The notes under the pieces are model-generated. The model did not search any database, was not told the origin of the DNA, and saw only the letters and a program-made list of their open reading frames with translations. A stretch of 64,000 nt of DNA from Exiguobacterium sp. KRL4 (GTDB taxonomy: Bacteria > Bacillota > Bacilli > Exiguobacteriales > Exiguobacteriaceae): contig NZ_MOLV01000010.1 of assembly GCF_001870785.1 (NCBI RefSeq), forward strand, positions 1 to 64,000. The letters run 5' to 3'. Both the position numbers and the translations under genes were made by a program. Positions 61,183-64,000 of the stretch are shown here, piece by piece. How positions within the stretch are numbered: position 1 is the first letter of the stretch; each line of letters begins with the position of its first letter.

Positions 61183-61680
61183 TCATTGATACGATTTGAT
61201 GATGATCTCCTGTTTCGCGTAGTAACTCCACGTCAGGTCCTGCGATTCGACCTTTTTCGTCGTCACGGCAACAAACGTATTTTTACCGGTATAGATTCCA
61301 ACGAAGTTCGGTGTTTTTGCTTTTTTCGCTTGGACGAATAACAAGTCGCCCGGCATCGCTTTTTTGAGTGTGACCGTTTTCAGCGGCATCGCGGCTTGTT
61401 TCGCAATCGTCCGCTCGAGTGTCAGACCACTTTTTTGATAAACGTATTGCGTGAAGCCCGACGCATCAAATCCTTTTGTTGTCGTGCCGCCTTCTTTATA
61501 GGGTGTCCCGATTAAGGATGTCGCCAGTTTTGCGATTTCCGTTTTCTTTTTCGCGAGTGCTTTTTCCGACAGCGGTTTTTTTGTTTCGACTTTTGTTGGT
61601 GTTGCAGCGGACGTCGCGACCGGACTGACCGTCGCTGTCAGCAACAAAGCGGTTAATGGAAGAGCGTAATACGATTTCAT
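61183..61680 (-). CDS. NlpC/P60-fold protein without catalytic residues
   Basis: A 165-residue secreted protein. It has a signal peptide (cleavage near SAA-T, about residue 26) and an NlpC/P60 domain (about 47-165) with IGTPYKEGG, KGFDASGFTQYVY, MPGDLLFV and NFVGIYTG. The nucleophile Cys of the usual F-D-C-S-G-F motif is A73. The usual H-V-G-I-Y His is F126, and the third site (I-H-A) is VAV (A138). It cannot be a normal cysteine peptidase. ATG 61680 follows AAGGAG. Confidence 0.85.
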   Translation of the reverse strand: MKSYYALPLTALLLTATVSPVATSAATPTKVETKKPLSEKALAKKKTEIAKLATSLIGTPYKEGGTTTKGFDASGFTQYVYQKSGLTLERTIAKQAAMPLKTVTLKKAMPGDLLFVQAKKAKTPNFVGIYTGKNTFVAVTTKKVESQDLTWSYYAKQEIIIKSYQ

Positions 61681-61842
61681 AATCAAAACTCCTTTAAGTA
61701 GTTGGGATGGATAAGCTGTTCTTACCGTACCATACGAAATGACAAAATAAGCAACAAATTGGATACGTTCACCTAACATTCTTGTAAGGTTCGGTCTGAG
61801 GGAACATCGGCTTCAAGTCTGTACGTCCTTGAAGAAGAAAAG

Positions 61843-61896
61843 ACTCCAGTTCCGCGTGCCTCATTTTGAGAACACAACTGGAACAGGAGCCTTTTT
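61843..61896 (-). terminator. Terminator of the MFS gene
   Basis: CTCCAGTTCC / GGAACaGGAG stem with a long loop; T-rich on both strands. It lies behind the stop of the minus-strand transporter. Confidence 0.55.
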
Positions 61897-61901
61897 TGCG
61901 G

Positions 61902-63089
61902 TTACGCCCGCTGATCGAGCCGATGACTGACAGCCGTCAAAGCGGCTGCGAGTAAGGCAACGGCACCACCAACGAGGGCGATATTCATGATCGGACCGTT
62001 TGCATAGACCAGTCCGCCGAGGGCAGAACCGAAGGCAATCCCGACATTGCTTGCGACGGGCATCAAGGACGCGGCCAGTCCTTTTGCTTCCGGATTGAAC
62101 TTTTCGGCTAAATCAATCAGATAAATTTGCGTCGATGTCGTCAGTAAGATCGACATCAGCGACATCAAGGCAATGTTGATCAGACCCAGTGAGACGGATG
62201 CCGTCGTCACGTAGAGTGCGGCAAGAACGATCGCCTGGACGATAAAGACGAACCGCAATCGACCGATCGGATTCCGGCTGGCGATTTTCCCCGCTAAGAT
62301 GTTACTGAAGATCGAGACGACACCATACGCGAGCAAAATCGGACTGATCCACGTCGACGGCAATTTCAACTCCAACTCCAGAACGGGAACGAGATACGTA
62401 TAGACGACGTACGTCGCACCGAATCCGAACGACGGGATGAAAAAAGCAATCATGATTCGTGGATTGGCGAGTAAGCTGAGTTGGTCACGGATCGAGCTGG
62501 TCGTTGTCGATCGTTGGACCGGGACGACTTTGAAGACACCGATCAACGCAATGACACCAAGGCCGCTCGTCAGCCAAAATGTTGCGGCGAAGCCGGCATG
62601 CTGACCAATGAAGGTACCAATTGGAACACCGAGGACGTTTGCCATCGTAAATCCGCCGAAGATGAATGAAACGGCGACACCGCGTTTTGCGATTGGGACA
62701 CTGTCGCTTGCGACGACCATTGCAAGTGAAATCAGGACGCCTGTTAAGACAGCCGTCACGATCCGTGTCAACAGTAATAGTTCATAGTTCGGTGCGATCC
62801 CGCTGCAGACATTCAGCAAAATCCAGACGAAAATCAGACTGAGCATTAATTTCCGCCGCTCGAGATGTCCGGTTAAGGACATCGTAATCGGTGTTCCGAT
62901 CGCGAAGGCAATCGCAAAGGCGGAGACGAGCGTTCCGGCTTTCGCGATCGTGATGTTCAGACCGTCCGCGATTTCGGATAAAATACCGACGATGACGAAT
63001 TCGCTTGTTCCCAGGACAAAGGTCAACATGGATAACGTTGCGATCAACAGCCAGTCGGCTTGACTCAAACGAGTCGATGATGATGACAT
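61902..63089 (-). CDS. MFS transporter, DHA1/AraJ-like
   Basis: A 395-residue transporter with 12 membrane helices. Signature stretches are FVLGTSEFVIVGILSEIADG and GHLERRKLMLSLIFVW (the loop 2-3 motif), typical of the AraJ/YdhP sugar or drug efflux group. The cargo is unknown. ATG 63089 is favoured because the GAGGA site touches the ATG at 63095. Confidence 0.9.
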   Translation of the reverse strand: MSSSSTRLSQADWLLIATLSMLTFVLGTSEFVIVGILSEIADGLNITIAKAGTLVSAFAIAFAIGTPITMSLTGHLERRKLMLSLIFVWILLNVCSGIAPNYELLLLTRIVTAVLTGVLISLAMVVASDSVPIAKRGVAVSFIFGGFTMANVLGVPIGTFIGQHAGFAATFWLTSGLGVIALIGVFKVVPVQRSTTTSSIRDQLSLLANPRIMIAFFIPSFGFGATYVVYTYLVPVLELELKLPSTWISPILLAYGVVSIFSNILAGKIASRNPIGRLRFVFIVQAIVLAALYVTTASVSLGLINIALMSLMSILLTTSTQIYLIDLAEKFNPEAKGLAASLMPVASNVGIAFGSALGGLVYANGPIMNIALVGGAVALLAAALTAVSHRLDQRA

Positions 63090-63292
63090 ATACATTCCTC
63101 ACTTCTGGCGCCTATGCGCAAAAAAACTATCGTTTATCAGAATAGCATGATTTGCACCGGTCGGAAACCGGATTTAGAGGACGGTGAAAAAGAAGAATTA
63201 TTGCGAATAGCATGTCAATTTCACTTGCTGAATATTCGGGTATACTGAAGAAGTAAAGACAACTAAAAAACGAGTAAAGGACGTGACGGAAC

Positions 63293-63718
63293 ATGCAAGC
63301 AACAGTCACTTGGAATCAGAAGATGGGCTTTAGCGGTGAGACCGAATCCGGGCATCACCTGGCGATGGATGCGGCACCGGACAACGGAGGCGACAATCAA
63401 GCTCCGCGCCCGACGGAGTTGTTACTTCACGCCGTCGCTGGCTGCACCGGAATCGATATCGTCTCGATTTTAGAAAAAATGCGCTTGACGCTGACTTCAT
63501 TTGAAATGGACATCGAGGGGGAACGGGCGGACGACCATCCCCGCCGTTTCACGACGATCTCGATCCATTACCGACTCGAAGGCGATTTACCGGAAGACAA
63601 GGTCCGTCGTGCCATTTCGTTGTCAAAAGACAAATACTGCTCCGTGTCCCAATCCTTAAATGCGGAAATTGAAGTCTATTATTCCATCAATGGTGTCCGG
63701 AACGAGGAACCGATTTGA
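63293..63718 (+). CDS. OsmC-family peroxiredoxin
   Basis: A 141-residue OsmC/YhfA-like protein. The two redox cysteines are in VAGCTGIDIVSIL (near 51) and DKYCSVSQSL (near 116). These proteins reduce organic hydroperoxides in the cytoplasm. The next gene starts inside its stop (TTGA), so both are translated together. ACGGAAC-type ribosome site is weak. Confidence 0.9.
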   Translation: MQATVTWNQKMGFSGETESGHHLAMDAAPDNGGDNQAPRPTELLLHAVAGCTGIDIVSILEKMRLTLTSFEMDIEGERADDHPRRFTTISIHYRLEGDLPEDKVRRAISLSKDKYCSVSQSLNAEIEVYYSINGVRNEEPI

Positions 63719-64000
63719 AGCGGATTGTCCCTGTTCTGTTAGCAAGCGTCCTGCTCGCCGGTTGCGCCGATGAACCGACACAGCCGGTCGAGCCGCAACC
63801 GAAGCCGGCGAAGAAAACGAAACCGCCGCAGCCGGATCGACCCTCTGCTGCTGAACGGGCAGAGAAACAACTCAAGCAAACCGTTTCGAACATGTCGACG
63901 GCGGAAAAAGTCGATCAGCTGCTCTACATCGGTGTGACGGGAACGTCTTTAACACCAGCCGATCGTCAGCTACTACAGGACCATGCGCTCGGTGGTGTGC
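63715..64000 (+). CDS. GH3 beta-N-acetylglucosaminidase lipoprotein (partial)
   Basis: The frame runs off the window after 95 residues. TTG start, signal peptide with lipobox LLAGC (Cys about 17), a Pro/Lys-rich linker, then SNMSTAEKVDQLLYIGVTGT and DHALGGV, the opening of a glycoside hydrolase 3 domain like NagZ/YbbD. It would remove N-acetylglucosamine from cell-wall fragments outside the membrane. The stop of osmC overlaps its start. Confidence 0.82.
   Translation, partial: MKRIVPVLLASVLLAGCADEPTQPVEPQPKPAKKTKPPQPDRPSAAERAEKQLKQTVSNMSTAEKVDQLLYIGVTGTSLTPADRQLLQDHALGGV

Noticed and set aside
1-64000. CRISPR array, prophage, tRNA or rRNA genes
   Set aside because: No regularly spaced repeats, phage structural genes, cloverleaf sequences or rRNA-like stretches were noticed on reading through both strands.

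Overview
This is a 64-kb stretch of a low-to-mid GC Gram-positive (Bacillota) chromosome, most likely Exiguobacterium or a close relative. The evidence is lipobox lipoproteins, strong AGGAGG ribosome sites, many GTG/TTG starts, Bacillus-type control sites (CcpC, cre, Fur, Zur and sigma-B) and the Bacillus-like neighbourhood aconitase - YneP-type thioesterase - plsY. The genus is inferred from gene content and codon style, not from a marker gene. No rRNA, tRNA or CRISPR array was seen.

Layout. 1-1300: terminator of an upstream gene, a 600-base AT-rich desert and a sigma-B-type stress gene. 1.3-10.3 kb: acnA/citB with a CcpC-like dyad, a tandem AAA+ ATPase of the SpoVK/CbbX type, a thioesterase, a VanY-like lipoprotein and plsY. 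10.4-16.2 kb: DeoR regulator, cutC, DUF975 protein, ABC exporter with an oxidoreductase, and YqxD. 16.2-20 kb: an orphan PAS/GAF histidine kinase, a GGDEF/EAL protein with worn active sites and a small acidic protein behind a sigma-B promoter. 20-27 kb: DUF1836 regulator divergent from a PAQR/hemolysin-III protein, M3 peptidase, rpiA and a membrane diguanylate cyclase. 27-32.3 kb: a complete 3-hydroxybutyrate/ketone-body operon (GntP permease, ScoAB, dehydrogenase, thiolase) with a perfect cre and an unexplained 25-bp palindrome. 32.4-34.7 kb: MetNIQ-type importer. 34.7-36.6 kb: an IS200/IS605 element (tnpA + tnpB) built on the remnant of a second one, with an omega-RNA-like right end, which truncated a lipoprotein gene. 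37-38.5 kb: brnQ.

38.6-50.2 kb is an iron island: a heme mono-oxygenase gene, two FecCD permeases, an AraC/binding-protein fusion regulator, a siderophore-binding lipoprotein and a full asbABCDEF set for the petrobactin pathway. Four Fur boxes sit in its promoters, and no transporter ATPase is present. It is followed by glycerol dehydrogenase.

51.6-64 kb: an orphan protein; an FAD/NAD(P)-binding oxidoreductase whose promoter lies in a 47-bp palindrome centred on a Zur box; two paralogous SH3-M23 peptidases; NUDIX; a sigma-B YdaD-like dehydrogenase; a GntR-ABC operon; an NlpC/P60 protein lacking all three catalytic residues; an MFS exporter; OsmC; and the start of a GH3 lipoprotein that runs off the window.

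The most interesting points are the Zur-box palindrome in front of an uncharacterised flavoprotein, the TnpB/omega-RNA locus, the NlpC/P60 pseudoenzyme, the petrobactin island without an ATPase, and two palindromic operators with no known regulator (PAQR and ketone-body genes).
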